Positions 16,303-23,614 of a stretch of DNA of 64,000 bases are shown piece by piece. The notes under the pieces are model-generated. The model ran no database searches, was not told the origin of the DNA, and saw nothing but the letters and a program-made list of their open reading frames with translations. Source of the stretch: Halorussus pelagicus (GTDB taxonomy: Archaea; Halobacteriota; Halobacteria; Halobacteriales; Haladaptataceae); assembly GCF_004087835.1 (NCBI RefSeq), contig NZ_CP035119.1, forward strand, positions 248,001 to 312,000, written 5' to 3'. The position numbers and the translations under genes are program-made. How positions within the stretch are numbered: position 1 is the first letter of the stretch; every line of letters begins with the position of its first letter.

Positions 16303-17664
16303 ATGAGCAGCGACTACATCCACCTGAATCTCTTCACGATGAACGCGGTCGAACACGTCACGACCGGCAACTGGCGGACGCCGGGCGACCAGTCGAGCCG
16401 CTACACCGACGCCGACTACTGGCAGGAGGTTGCCCGAACCGCCGAGCGCGGCGGGTTCGACGGCGTGTTCTTCGCCGACGTGCGGGGCATCTACGACGTG
16501 TACGGCGGCGACAGGGAGACCGCCATCGAGAACGCGATACAGACGCCGTCGAACGACCCCGCGTACCTCGTCCCCGCGATGGCGTCGGTCACCGATAACC
16601 TCGGCTTCGCGGTCACCAAGTCCACCTCGTACAACCACCCCTACCAGTTGGCCCGCGAACTCTCGACGCTCGACCACCTCACGGACGGCCGCGTCGCGTT
16701 CAACATCGTCACTTCCTATCTCGAAAGCGCGGCCCGAAACCTCGGACTCGGCGAGCGGATGGACCACGACGACCGGTACGACCGCGCCGACGAGTTCATG
16801 GAGGTCTGTTACGCGCTCTGGGAGGAGAGTTGGGACGACGACGCGGTGGTCAGCGACCGCGAGCGCGGCGTCTACACCGACCCCGAGAAGGTGCGGGCCA
16901 TCGACTTCGAGGGCGAGTTCTTCGACGTGCCCGGTCCCCACGGCGCGGAACCCTCGCCCCAGCGAACGCCCGTGTTGTATCAGGCGGGGTCGTCGGACCG
17001 CGGCCGGGAGTTCGCCGCTGACAACGCCGAGGCGGTCTTCGTCAGCCAACTCACCGAGGAGGGCGTCCGGGACTACGTCGAGGACATGCGCGACCGGGCC
17101 GCGGAGCGCGGGCGGGACCCCGACGACCTGCTGTTTTTCCCCGGTATCGCGCCCGTCGTGGGCGAGACCGAAGAGATAGCCCAGCAAAAGTACGAGACGT
17201 ACGCCGGGAACGTCGATACCGAGGCGACCCTCGCCCTGCTCTCGGGGTTCATCGACCTCGACTTCTCGGAACTCGACCCCGAACAGAAGGTCGAACACAT
17301 CGAGACCGACGCGATTCAGGGAGCCATCAACGCGTTCACGAAGAACGACCCCGACCGCGACTGGACCGTCGAAGAGGTCGCGGAGTTCGCGGGACTCGGA
17401 TCGACCTCCCCCGTCGTCGTCGGGAACCCCGAGCAGGTCGCCGACGTTCTCCAGCACTGGTACGAGGACGTAGGCGTGGACGGCTTCAACGTCAAGGAAA
17501 TCGTCCGGCCCGGCACGCTCCGGGACTTCGTGGACATGGTGGTCCCGGAACTGCGCGAGCGCGGACTGGTCCGCGAGGGCTACGAGGGCGAGACCCTGCG
17601 CGAGAACCTGTTCGAAAAAGAGGGTCGGACGGGGCTTGCCGAGGACCACCCGGCGCGGAACTGA
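16303..17664 (+). CDS. FMN-dependent monooxygenase, NtaA/SnaA/DszA branch of the luciferase family
   Basis: A 453-residue TIM-barrel flavin monooxygenase. Family features include the start IHLNLFTMNAVEHVTTGNWR, WQEVARTAERGGFDGVFFADV, the STLDHLTDGRVAFNIVTS strand with the long insertion typical of the NtaA/SoxA/DszA group, and PVLYQAGSSDRGREFAADNAE near the flavin phosphate. Relatives oxidise sulfur compounds or chelators such as nitrilotriacetate using reduced FMN from a separate reductase; none is encoded beside it. The substrate cannot be stated. The T-rich terminator lies just past the stop. Confidence 0.9.
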   Translation: MSSDYIHLNLFTMNAVEHVTTGNWRTPGDQSSRYTDADYWQEVARTAERGGFDGVFFADVRGIYDVYGGDRETAIENAIQTPSNDPAYLVPAMASVTDNLGFAVTKSTSYNHPYQLARELSTLDHLTDGRVAFNIVTSYLESAARNLGLGERMDHDDRYDRADEFMEVCYALWEESWDDDAVVSDRERGVYTDPEKVRAIDFEGEFFDVPGPHGAEPSPQRTPVLYQAGSSDRGREFAADNAEAVFVSQLTEEGVRDYVEDMRDRAAERGRDPDDLLFFPGIAPVVGETEEIAQQKYETYAGNVDTEATLALLSGFIDLDFSELDPEQKVEHIETDAIQGAINAFTKNDPDRDWTVEEVAEFAGLGSTSPVVVGNPEQVADVLQHWYEDVGVDGFNVKEIVRPGTLRDFVDMVVPELRERGLVREGYEGETLRENLFEKEGRTGLAEDHPARN

Positions 17665-17670
17665 AAGATA

Positions 17671-18309
17671 TTATCGACCGTTGTTCTTTTTCTTCTTTTT
17701 CATTTTCCGGCTTTGGATACGTGGCCTTGGTTCTGAACGTTGACCATTGTCGCACTGTTGTTGCTCAATTTCGTCTTCGAGCAAAGAAAGAAAAATCCTG
17801 GTACAGGTGTATATCAAGAGAACTATGAAAACAAATGGCACAGACGCTTCTGTGACCAGTATTGGCTCAAAACTAGCAACAAGGTTTCGTATTTCAGTAT
17901 AAAAAGCGATGGAAATAGCGGATACGGTCGAGGCCACCACATGAAAATGGAATGAGGAATATGGAACCCCGTTAGCGAGAAGCGTGTCATATTCCTCAAC
18001 TTCGAGAACAGGGAGTAAAACCCAAATAGCCCACAAGAAAACTCCCAAAACAAATCTAACATCACTTTCCGAGGTAGTACATAAAAATAGCACAAAAGCG
18101 AGGAGTACCGTGCTAGCAGCATGAAGAAAATTAAAACGGCCAAGCTCTGACTGATGCTTACCGACCTTATTATCAGAGAATAGGAAGAATCCGTGGTTTT
18201 GATTCACTACTTCAGTGAGGTCAATGTCTCGGGCAATACGGCTCAGTTCGAGAATGACGAGAAGAAGCAATGGAACGAGAGTAGTTACCGCCTGCTCGCT
18301 TATCGCCAT
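17671..18309 (-). CDS. AT-rich, probably acquired multi-pass membrane protein
   Basis: A 212-residue protein with about five hydrophobic helices (near residues 8-22, 62-80, 84-101, 122-142, 152-175) and a Lys-rich tail (RKMKKKKKNNGR). Base composition is far more AT-rich than its neighbours. The protein is not acidic and uses AAT, AAA, ATT and TTT codons that are rare elsewhere in the window. These are signs of recent transfer. I recognise no domain. It is convergent with the monooxygenase and divergent from surE. Confidence 0.7.
   Translation of the reverse strand: MAISEQAVTTLVPLLLLVILELSRIARDIDLTEVVNQNHGFFLFSDNKVGKHQSELGRFNFLHAASTVLLAFVLFLCTTSESDVRFVLGVFLWAIWVLLPVLEVEEYDTLLANGVPYSSFHFHVVASTVSAISIAFYTEIRNLVASFEPILVTEASVPFVFIVLLIYTCTRIFLSLLEDEIEQQQCDNGQRSEPRPRIQSRKMKKKKKNNGR
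17681..17706 (+). terminator. Pyrimidine-rich terminator of the monooxygenase gene
   Basis: A run of T and C tracts directly after the TGA at 17662-17664 matches archaeal T-tract termination. The same bases, read on the other strand, encode the KMKKKKKNN tail of the convergent membrane protein. Confidence 0.65.
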
Positions 18310-18412
18310 ACAGTTTATCTGTGGAGGATAGGGAAATTAATTCTTATCTGTTTTACCAAGAAGCGATAGAATGCCGTTGCGTTTTTCTCACTACGCTACA
18401 ATCTCTCCGCCA

Positions 18413-19228
18413 ATGACCGACTCCCGCGAAATCCTGCTGACGAACGACGACGGGATAGACAGCCCCGGCATCCGCGCCCTCTACGACGCCCTCTCGGAGG
18501 TCGGCAACGTCACGACCGTCGCGCCCGCAGACGACCAGAGCGCGGTCGGCCGGGCGATGACCTACGAGGTGCCGGTCCGCGAACACGAACTCGGCTACGC
18601 CATCGAGGGGACGCCCTCCGACTGCGTGGTCGCGGGACTCGCGGAACTCGGTCCCTACCCGGACATCGTGGTCTCGGGGTGCAACGAGGGCGCAAACATC
18701 GGCGCGTACGTCCTCGGGCGCTCGGGCACCGTCAGCGCCGCGGTCGAAGCGGCGTTCTTCGGCGTCCCGGCCATCGCGGCGTCGCTCCACATCCCCCAGA
18801 ACGAGTGGCCCCGAGAGACGAAGGTCGAGGAGTACGCGGAGGTCGCCGAGGCGGTGCGCTACCTCGTCGAGAACGCGCCCGAGGCGGGCGTCTTCGAGGA
18901 GGCAGAGTATCTGAACGTCAACGCGCCGCTTCCCACCGAGGCGAGCGCGGGCGAAGATGGCGCGCGCTCCGCGGCCGACGCCGCGGAGCGCGCGCCGATG
19001 GTCGTCACGCGGCCCTCGCACGTCTACGACATGGACGCGACGCGGGACGACGGCGTGGTGACGCTCCACGACCGGACGTGGGAGCAGTTGGACGGCGACT
19101 CGCTTTCGGACCCCGAGGGCACCGACCGCCGGGCGGTCTTCGAGGGGAAGGTCAGCGTCTCGCCGCTGACCGCGCCCCACACCACCGAGCATCACGAAGA
19201 ACTGGACGACCTCGCCGAGCGATTCTGA
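18413..19228 (+). CDS. surE: 5'-nucleotidase SurE
   Basis: A 271-residue metal-dependent phosphatase of the SurE family, which dephosphorylates nucleoside monophosphates. The N-terminal metal site reads ILLTNDDGIDSPGI (two Asp ligands), with the Ser/Asn ligands in VAPADDQSAVG and VVSGCNEGANIG. An Ala/Glu-rich insertion around residues 185-205 (PTEASAGEDGARSAADAAER) is longer than usual and looks like a haloarchaeal surface loop. The start is ATG 18413 (MTDSREIL); the upstream extension has no family resemblance. Confidence 0.93.
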   Translation: MTDSREILLTNDDGIDSPGIRALYDALSEVGNVTTVAPADDQSAVGRAMTYEVPVREHELGYAIEGTPSDCVVAGLAELGPYPDIVVSGCNEGANIGAYVLGRSGTVSAAVEAAFFGVPAIAASLHIPQNEWPRETKVEEYAEVAEAVRYLVENAPEAGVFEEAEYLNVNAPLPTEASAGEDGARSAADAAERAPMVVTRPSHVYDMDATRDDGVVTLHDRTWEQLDGDSLSDPEGTDRRAVFEGKVSVSPLTAPHTTEHHEELDDLAERF

Positions 19229-19263
19229 CCGGGCGCGAGCAGTACCGGAGCGGTCGCCCGACT

Positions 19264-19437
19264 CTACGCCGACTCGTCGAATCCGCTGTCGAAGCGGTCG
19301 CCGGTCTTGTCCAGGTTCTTCACGCCGGGACAGTCGTGTTTCTCCGGGAGTTGGTGGTCCGGACAGAAGGTTCCCTGACAGTACGAACAGCCCCGCGGTC
19401 CGGCCAGATTCTCGCCGCACTCCTCGCAGGTGTCCAT
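19264..19437 (-). CDS. AN1-type zinc finger protein
   Basis: A 57-residue protein read as MDTCEECGENLAGPRGC..., with the ligand pattern Cys4-Cys7-Cys17-Cys20-Cys25-His28-His34-Cys36, exactly an AN1 zinc finger that binds two zinc ions. The polar tail ends FDSGFDESA. AN1 fingers in eukaryotes bind ubiquitin-like proteins or act in stress responses; the archaeal role is not established. It lies tail-to-tail with surE, 35 bases away. The translation was done by hand from the minus strand; start and stop are unambiguous. Confidence 0.85.
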   Translation of the reverse strand: MDTCEECGENLAGPRGCSYCQGTFCPDHQLPEKHDCPGVKNLDKTGDRFDSGFDESA

Positions 19438-19573
19438 GCGTGAGATACACAGCCAATGACCAAGGAAGTATGGGTCGAAGGCGCTTGGACAGCGGTACGC
19501 GAAACCCGCGAAAAGTGCGTCGAACGCCGCGAGAGGCCGGACTTCCGGCCAACTGAGACCGACGTGAGCAAAG

Positions 19574-19581
19574 TTTATTTA
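19574..19581 (+). promoter_or_regulatory. TATA box for the CopG-like gene
   Basis: TTTATTTA, about 27 bases before the ATG at 19604, implies a leaderless transcript. Confidence 0.6.
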
Positions 19582-19603
19582 ACCTTGCTGAGAACATCTT
19601 ACC

Positions 19604-20023
19604 ATGGTCAAGAGTACCGTCCGATTTCCCGAACCCGTGGTTGAGGAAATCGAATCACTCGTCGAGGAGGGTGTCGTCGAGAGCAAGTCGGAGTTCCACC
19701 GGTTCTGCTCGGAGTACGTCCTCGCGCAACTCGACCCCGACTTCGAACCGGAGACGCTGGACTTCGAGGAACTCGAAGACGCGCTCATCCGCGACGCGGG
19801 TCCCTCAGAGGGCGACGGCCTCTCGTTTCTCGAATCGGTCCTCTTCATCCGGAAGCACGCGCTCCGCGGGAACGTCCAAGACGCCGAGGACTTCATCGAC
19901 CACCACTACGACCCCCACGACCGAGACGCGGTACTCTTGGAAGAACTCCTCTCGTTCTACCACGAGTCGGCCCCCGACTCGGTCTCGACGCCGCGTCGCT
20001 CCGCGCACCCCGAACAGCGGTAG
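19604..20023 (+). CDS. CopG/Arc ribbon-helix-helix transcription regulator
   Basis: A 139-residue protein. Residues 1-45 form a ribbon-helix-helix DNA-binding fold: the strand VKSTVRFPEPVV, helix EEIESLVEEG, turn and helix SKSEFHRFCSEYVLAQL. The acidic C-terminal part (about 50-139) contains EDFIDHHYDPHDRDAVLL, a possible ligand or oligomerisation region. It is longer than toxin-antitoxin CopG proteins and has no toxin partner beside it. Long haloarchaeal RHH regulators such as CdrL of the cell-division circuit are a possible comparison, but I cannot show orthology here. Confidence 0.8.
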   Translation: MVKSTVRFPEPVVEEIESLVEEGVVESKSEFHRFCSEYVLAQLDPDFEPETLDFEELEDALIRDAGPSEGDGLSFLESVLFIRKHALRGNVQDAEDFIDHHYDPHDRDAVLLEELLSFYHESAPDSVSTPRRSAHPEQR

Positions 20024-20098
20024 CGCGAAGACGACGGCGAGAGACGAGACTCAACCGAGACCCGAGGAGTAATTTTCTCCGAGTTCGTCCGAGCGAGC

Positions 20099-20779
20099 AT
20101 GCACGAGACCGTCATCGAACTGCTCCAGCGCAACGCCGACCACGCCGCGGAGTTCCAGTCGGCGTTTGGCGACGTACAGGACGCCCAGCACCCGGATGCG
20201 GTCACAGTCTGTTGCTCAGACTCGCGCGTGCTTCAGGACGCGATGTGGGGCAACGACGAACCCGGACGCCTCTTTACCTGTAGCAACATCGGCAACCGCG
20301 TCGTCCAGCGGACCGACGCGGGCGAAGTCGTCTCGGGCGACGTGCTCTACCCTCTCGAACATACCGGCACTGATACCGCGGTCGTCGTCGGTCACACCGG
20401 CTGTGGAGCCGTCACGGCGACCTACGACGCGTTGACTGAGGGTCTCTCGGAACCGCCGGGCATCGACCACTGTCTCGACCTGCTGAAGCCCGCCCTCGAA
20501 GCAGGCGTCGCGGCGTTGCCCGAGGACATCGGCCGGACCGAGGCGATAAATCGACTCGTGGAGTACAACGTCGATAGGCAGGTCGAGTCGCTGGTCGAGA
20601 GCGACGACGTGCCCGCCGACACCGACATCGTCGGCGTCGTCTACGACTTTCAGGACGTGTACGGCGAGCGCCGCGGCGAGGTCCACCTCATCAACGTCGG
20701 CGGTGAGACGACTGTCGAGACCCTGCGCGAGGAGCATCCGGACATCGAGGACCGAATCGGGCGGCTCTGGGCGTACTGA
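20099..20779 (+). CDS. Beta-class carbonic anhydrase
   Basis: A 226-residue zinc enzyme interconverting CO2 and bicarbonate. Zinc ligands and the catalytic dyad are in place: Cys39-Ser-Asp41-Ser-Arg43 (CCSDSR), then His99 and Cys102 in GHTGCGA. The SNIGNRV segment between them is also typical. Residues 118-175 form the helical insertion of the family. It follows the CopG-like gene on the same strand after a 75-base gap. The protein ends RIGRLWAY. Confidence 0.93.
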   Translation: MHETVIELLQRNADHAAEFQSAFGDVQDAQHPDAVTVCCSDSRVLQDAMWGNDEPGRLFTCSNIGNRVVQRTDAGEVVSGDVLYPLEHTGTDTAVVVGHTGCGAVTATYDALTEGLSEPPGIDHCLDLLKPALEAGVAALPEDIGRTEAINRLVEYNVDRQVESLVESDDVPADTDIVGVVYDFQDVYGERRGEVHLINVGGETTVETLREEHPDIEDRIGRLWAY

Positions 20780-20811
20780 GAAAGCGTCGGCATCTGGGGA
20801 GTCACCGTTGG

Positions 20812-20839
20812 CGCGTTTCGCGCTGTTCGGTCTCGTTCA
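20812..20839. repeat. Direct repeat DR1 (copy of chorismate mutase gene tail)
   Basis: It begins CGCGTTTCGCGCTGTTCGGT. It matches 21386-21413 at all but one base and the 3' end of the chorismate mutase gene (22399-22426) at about 24 of 28. Read in reverse it would still encode LNETEQRETR. It marks the left edge of a small island. Confidence 0.8.
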
Positions 20840-20868
20840 GGACTCAGAATGGCTTTCCCCCCAAAGTT

Positions 20869-20877
20869 CTTAAAATA
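20869..20877 (+). promoter_or_regulatory. TATA box for the island membrane protein gene
   Basis: CTTAAAATA lies about 26 bases before the ATG at 20898 and fits a leaderless transcript. Confidence 0.55.
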
Positions 20878-20897
20878 CTCTTCACCATGACATTGTA

Positions 20898-21344
20898 ATG
20901 CAACATCCCTCGTCCAACTCTCCGAAGAGAGAATCCTCGTTGGTCCATTTCCTTTTCGTCTGGTTTCTCGTCGGTTCGTCGTTCTTCGGTCCCGGATGGA
21001 ACATAGCCGATGCCGCCCCTGTCTCGATTCCTATCTCTTCGATGGAAGTCGGATTGCTCTTCGGAACGGTCGTCGTCGCCGTACTCTGGGTAGCAGGGTT
21101 CCGTCCCTCAATCTCGGCTAGTGGCGGATACTTTATCGCTGAGACGGGGTTGCATTATCTGCTGATTCTCGGTTGGAGCCTGTTTCTTCCCTTCGAGGAG
21201 ACGCTACCAGTGTGGCAAGACGTTTCGCTTTCTAGCCTCTCGATAGCACTCGCGGCCGCGCTCGTCTTCACCAGTACGGGAAGGCAAGCTCGTCACTTCA
21301 TCTGGAAGCACGGACGGAAGCTTGTCAAAACGTCTCCGACATAA
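20898..21344 (+). CDS. Orphan membrane protein between repeats DR1 and DR2
   Basis: A 148-residue protein with about four hydrophobic stretches (near residues 17-31, 50-68, 80-98, 111-125) and a basic C-terminus (RQARHFIWKHGRKLVK). It is not acidic, unlike most proteins here. I recognise no family. It has its own promoter, is the only gene between DR1 and DR2, and therefore looks like cargo of an integrated element rather than a core gene. Function is unknown; an immunity or stress membrane protein is a guess only. Confidence 0.6.
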   Translation: MQHPSSNSPKRESSLVHFLFVWFLVGSSFFGPGWNIADAAPVSIPISSMEVGLLFGTVVVAVLWVAGFRPSISASGGYFIAETGLHYLLILGWSLFLPFEETLPVWQDVSLSSLSIALAAALVFTSTGRQARHFIWKHGRKLVKTSPT

Positions 21345-21382
21345 ACCCATAGCTAGCCGGAGAGGGGTGTAGCAATTCCTGC

Positions 21383-21413
21383 TACCGCGTTTCGCGCTGT
21401 TCGGTCTAGTTCA
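21383..21413. repeat. Direct repeat DR2 (copy of chorismate mutase gene tail)
   Basis: It begins TACCGCGTTTCGCGCTGTTC. The first 21 bases are identical to 22396-22416, the 3' end of the chorismate mutase gene; after that it diverges at four positions and ends GTTCA as the gene does. In reverse it reads LN-stop-TEQRETR-stop. Confidence 0.85.
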
Positions 21414-21465
21414 GATCCTTGCGTTTTGGCGGTTAGAGCGTGTCGAACCAAACAATTACCCGCTG

Positions 21466-21640
21466 GTCAAGTGGATATCGACAACAACTTGTTCTTCGAA
21501 GTCGGAGTCGTCGCTCCAGATGTCGGCGTCGCTGGCCAGCACGCACGCGACGTACAGCAGAAGTTGTTCCGATTTCTCTCCGACGCGCGTTTGAGCCGCC
21601 TCGTTGATTCCGTCTGCGAGAGTTGATTCGTTATCACTCT
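21466..21640 (-). pseudogene. C-terminal remnant of a PIN-domain toxin
   Basis: On the minus strand an open frame without a start codon reads ...LLLYVACVLASDADIWSDDSDFEEQ and stops at 21466. The piece SDADIWSDDSDFEEQ is the C-terminal PIN-domain strand with its last acidic metal ligands. The first catalytic Asp and the middle Glu are absent, and a stop codon precedes the fragment. It is a decayed VapC-type nuclease beside the intact one at 21958, in opposite orientation. Confidence 0.6.
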
Positions 21641-21715
21641 CAAAACGCTATATCCTGAACCATGATCTATCTTTTAGTGGTAAGATTCTTTTCCAGTGGT
21701 AACGTAGTATACTCT

Positions 21716-21961
21716 ATGTCAGCAGAGACGGATAGGCAGGGGCGACTGTACATTCCGAAAAAGATTCGAGAGAAGTACGGCCAGAAGTATCACATCGTTA
21801 TGTATGAGGATAGAATCGAACTAATTCCGGTGGCAGACGACCCTCTCGCCGCGGTCCGCGAAGCCGCAGGTGAGCTTCGTGATACGTCAATCGAGGAGAT
21901 TCAGGAGGACATAGAGGCAGAGGCGAAAGACGAGGCCGAAGAGGTCGGCGGTGACAGATGA
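21716..21961 (+). CDS. AbrB/SpoVT-type antitoxin
   Basis: An 81-residue protein. The N-terminal swapped-hairpin DNA-binding domain is clear (DRQGRLYIPKKIREKYG, then YHIVMYEDRIELIPV). The acidic C-terminal helix (SIEEIQEDIEAEAKDEAEEV) should wrap the partner toxin. It overlaps the PIN gene by ATGA and would repress the shared promoter, as antitoxins of this type do. The start is ATG 21716 (MSAETDRQGR); an upstream in-frame ATG at 21662 gives a hydrophobic leader absent from the family. AT content upstream of 21716 fits a promoter there. Confidence 0.85.
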   Translation: MSAETDRQGRLYIPKKIREKYGQKYHIVMYEDRIELIPVADDPLAAVREAAGELRDTSIEEIQEDIEAEAKDEAEEVGGDR

Positions 21962-22344
21962 CGGTGTACGTCGAGACCGATTTCTTGCTCGCGCTCGCCA
22001 AAGAGACTGATTGGCTGCAGGGTTCCGCAGAGGACGCCCTCGCCGAGTACGATGTCGAAACGTCACCGTTCTCGTATCTCGAATTACTTCTCGCCCGAGA
22101 ACGCTACGAGTTCGACTACGTTCCGCTGGTGGCGAATCTACTCGAACTCGTTCCCGTACGGGACGAGGAGGAGCAACAGGTAGTGCTGAAAGCCGTCAAC
22201 TACTACGACGAGGGAATGACGCCGTTCGACGCGTTCCACGCGGCGACTGCGGAAACGCGAGGGATGAACGTACTTTCTTCCGAGAAAGACTACGAAGAGA
22301 TCGAAGTCGAACGAGTCTCACTCGAACCGACCGACGAAGAGTGA
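21958..22344 (+). CDS. PIN-domain toxin (VapC-like RNase)
   Basis: A 128-residue magnesium-dependent ribonuclease fold. The acidic site is intact: Asp8 (VYVETDFLLAL), Glu42 (YLELLLARERY), Asp91 (MTPFDAFHAATA) and Asp111 (SSEKDYEEI). With the AbrB-type antitoxin it forms a toxin-antitoxin operon (four-base overlap). Toxins of this class cut specific RNAs, often tRNA, when the antitoxin is degraded. It is the main intact cargo between DR2 and DR3 and is convergent with the chorismate mutase gene. Confidence 0.88.
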   Translation: MTVYVETDFLLALAKETDWLQGSAEDALAEYDVETSPFSYLELLLARERYEFDYVPLVANLLELVPVRDEEEQQVVLKAVNYYDEGMTPFDAFHAATAETRGMNVLSSEKDYEEIEVERVSLEPTDEE

Positions 22345-22394
22345 CTGCCGACTGAAAGAGTACGTACTACTTGCAGTCGCCGTGGGTACACAGC

Positions 22395-22661
22395 TTACCG
22401 CGTTTCGCGCTGTTCGACCTTGTTCAACTCTATCAACAGCCTGAAAATCGCTTTCACCAAGTTGGCGTCCACGTCGAACTGCTCGGCGTTCTCGCCCGCG
22501 CGGTCCATCACGCGCTGTTCTTGGTCCTCGTCGGTCGTGGGCATCTCCCGCTGGGCTTTGACCTCCGCGACCGTCTCGGCCACGTAGGTCCGGCGGGCGA
22601 TGAGTTCGACTATCTCGCGGTCGATGCTTTCGATCTCCTCGCGGAGTTCCGCGAGGCTCAT
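22395..22661 (-). CDS. Chorismate mutase (AroQ type)
   Basis: An 88-residue all-helical enzyme turning chorismate into prephenate. The start MSLAELREEIESIDREIVEL carries the first active-site Arg; RRTYVAETVAEVK carries the second Arg and Lys; the last helix LLIELNKVEQRETR contains the catalytic-site Gln. I prefer ATG 22661, which overlaps the shikimate kinase stop as ATGA, over the in-frame ATG at 22700 that adds 13 polar residues. Its final codons coincide with repeat DR3. Prephenate dehydrogenase for the next step is at 10996. Confidence 0.92.
   Translation of the reverse strand: MSLAELREEIESIDREIVELIARRTYVAETVAEVKAQREMPTTDEDQEQRVMDRAGENAEQFDVDANLVKAIFRLLIELNKVEQRETR
22396..22426. repeat. 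Direct repeat DR3 (authentic chorismate mutase 3' end)
   Basis: It begins TACCGCGTTTCGCGCTGTTC. This copy is in frame within the gene and encodes LNKVEQRETR up to the stop. It has the same orientation as DR1 and DR2 and forms the right edge of the island. Confidence 0.85.
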
Positions 22662-23521
22662 CTCGTCCGGGTGCCGTCGTTCTGTGTCGTCGTCAACCAT
22701 GTCGTACCATCTCGTTTGCTCCAATGTTCGCGTACCTGTTCGACCGCCGCGCGCTCGCCGACCGCGACGAAACTCGGGCCGGTGCCCGACAGCGAAACGC
22801 CCTGCACGTCCGGTAGGGCCTCTAACATCGGGTCCGCCGAGAACCCGAGCGCCGCGGCGAACGCAAAGCCGTTGACCGTCATCGCGTCGCCGTACCGGCC
22901 GTCGAGCGCGAGGTCCGCGACGACTTCTGCGACCGGCGCGATGCGCTGGCACCGCTCGGCGTCGGCGTCGGCGCTGTAGGCCTGCTCGGGCGGGGTCCAG
23001 ACCGCAACGTCCCACTCGACAGGTTCGCGGGCGAGCAGTTCGTCGCTCCGGTTGTCGGTGACGGTGACGCCGCCGAGCATGCTCGCGCTCGCGTCGTCGA
23101 ACGCGCCGGTGACGGTCACGCCCGCGTCGCGGGCCGCCCGGACGCCGAGTCGGCAGGCCGCCTCGCGGGGCACCTCGTCGGCGACGCCGAGCGCCGAGAG
23201 CGTCGCCAGCACGGTGGCGTTCGCGGCGGCACTGGAACTCTTGAGTCCGGCGGCCATCGGAATCTCGCTCTCGGTCCGGACGCGGCCGCCGGAGATATCC
23301 GCTACTTCGTCGGCGTACTCCGCGACCCCCAACTCGACACAGCGCTCTATCAGGGTCGTGTCGGCGTCGGGCGCGTCGGCGATTTCGGCGTCGAACGACC
23401 CCGAGGCGTCGAGTTCGACCGTCGCGGTCGTCTCGGCGTCGATGGCGAACGCCGACCCCTTCCCGCAGGCGAGCGCGTTGAGTACCGTGCCCGCCGCGGG
23501 GGCGGATGCTCGGCCGTCCAT
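22658..23521 (-). CDS. aroK: Archaeal shikimate kinase (GHMP family)
   Basis: A 287-residue kinase phosphorylating shikimate. It belongs to the archaeal GHMP type, unrelated to bacterial AroK. GHMP motif 1 is near the N-terminus (APAAGTVLNALACGKGSAFA), the phosphate loop is EIPMAAGLKSSSAAANA, and the C-terminal motif is GVSLSGTGPSFVAVGE. It forms an operon with chorismate mutase. The gene symbol follows usage for function; the fold is distinct. The start is ATG 23521 (MDGRASAPAAG). Confidence 0.94.
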   Translation of the reverse strand: MDGRASAPAAGTVLNALACGKGSAFAIDAETTATVELDASGSFDAEIADAPDADTTLIERCVELGVAEYADEVADISGGRVRTESEIPMAAGLKSSSAAANATVLATLSALGVADEVPREAACRLGVRAARDAGVTVTGAFDDASASMLGGVTVTDNRSDELLAREPVEWDVAVWTPPEQAYSADADAERCQRIAPVAEVVADLALDGRYGDAMTVNGFAFAAALGFSADPMLEALPDVQGVSLSGTGPSFVAVGERAAVEQVREHWSKRDGTTWLTTTQNDGTRTR

Positions 23522-23614
23522 GTGCGGGACTCTCTCGCGGGTGGTAATGACGCTGGTGGTTCGCGCAATCGCCGAAACACACCCCTTTTCCCCGACGCCG
23601 ACGAAAATCCGGGC

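Noticed and set aside
14638-17664. A 1008-codon frame running through the ATP-grasp and monooxygenase genes
   Set aside because: Only its last 453 codons are the monooxygenase. The rest is an Arg-rich out-of-phase reading of the ATP-grasp gene, a by-product of high GC in third positions.
21426-21626. Plus-strand frame of 66 codons in the island
   Set aside because: It is the reverse reading of the PIN-toxin remnant, which has the recognisable protein motif.
20812-22426. Insertion sequence as an explanation for the triple repeat
   Set aside because: No transposase or terminal inverted repeats; the repeats equal a gene tail and lie in direct orientation, which fits site-specific integration better.
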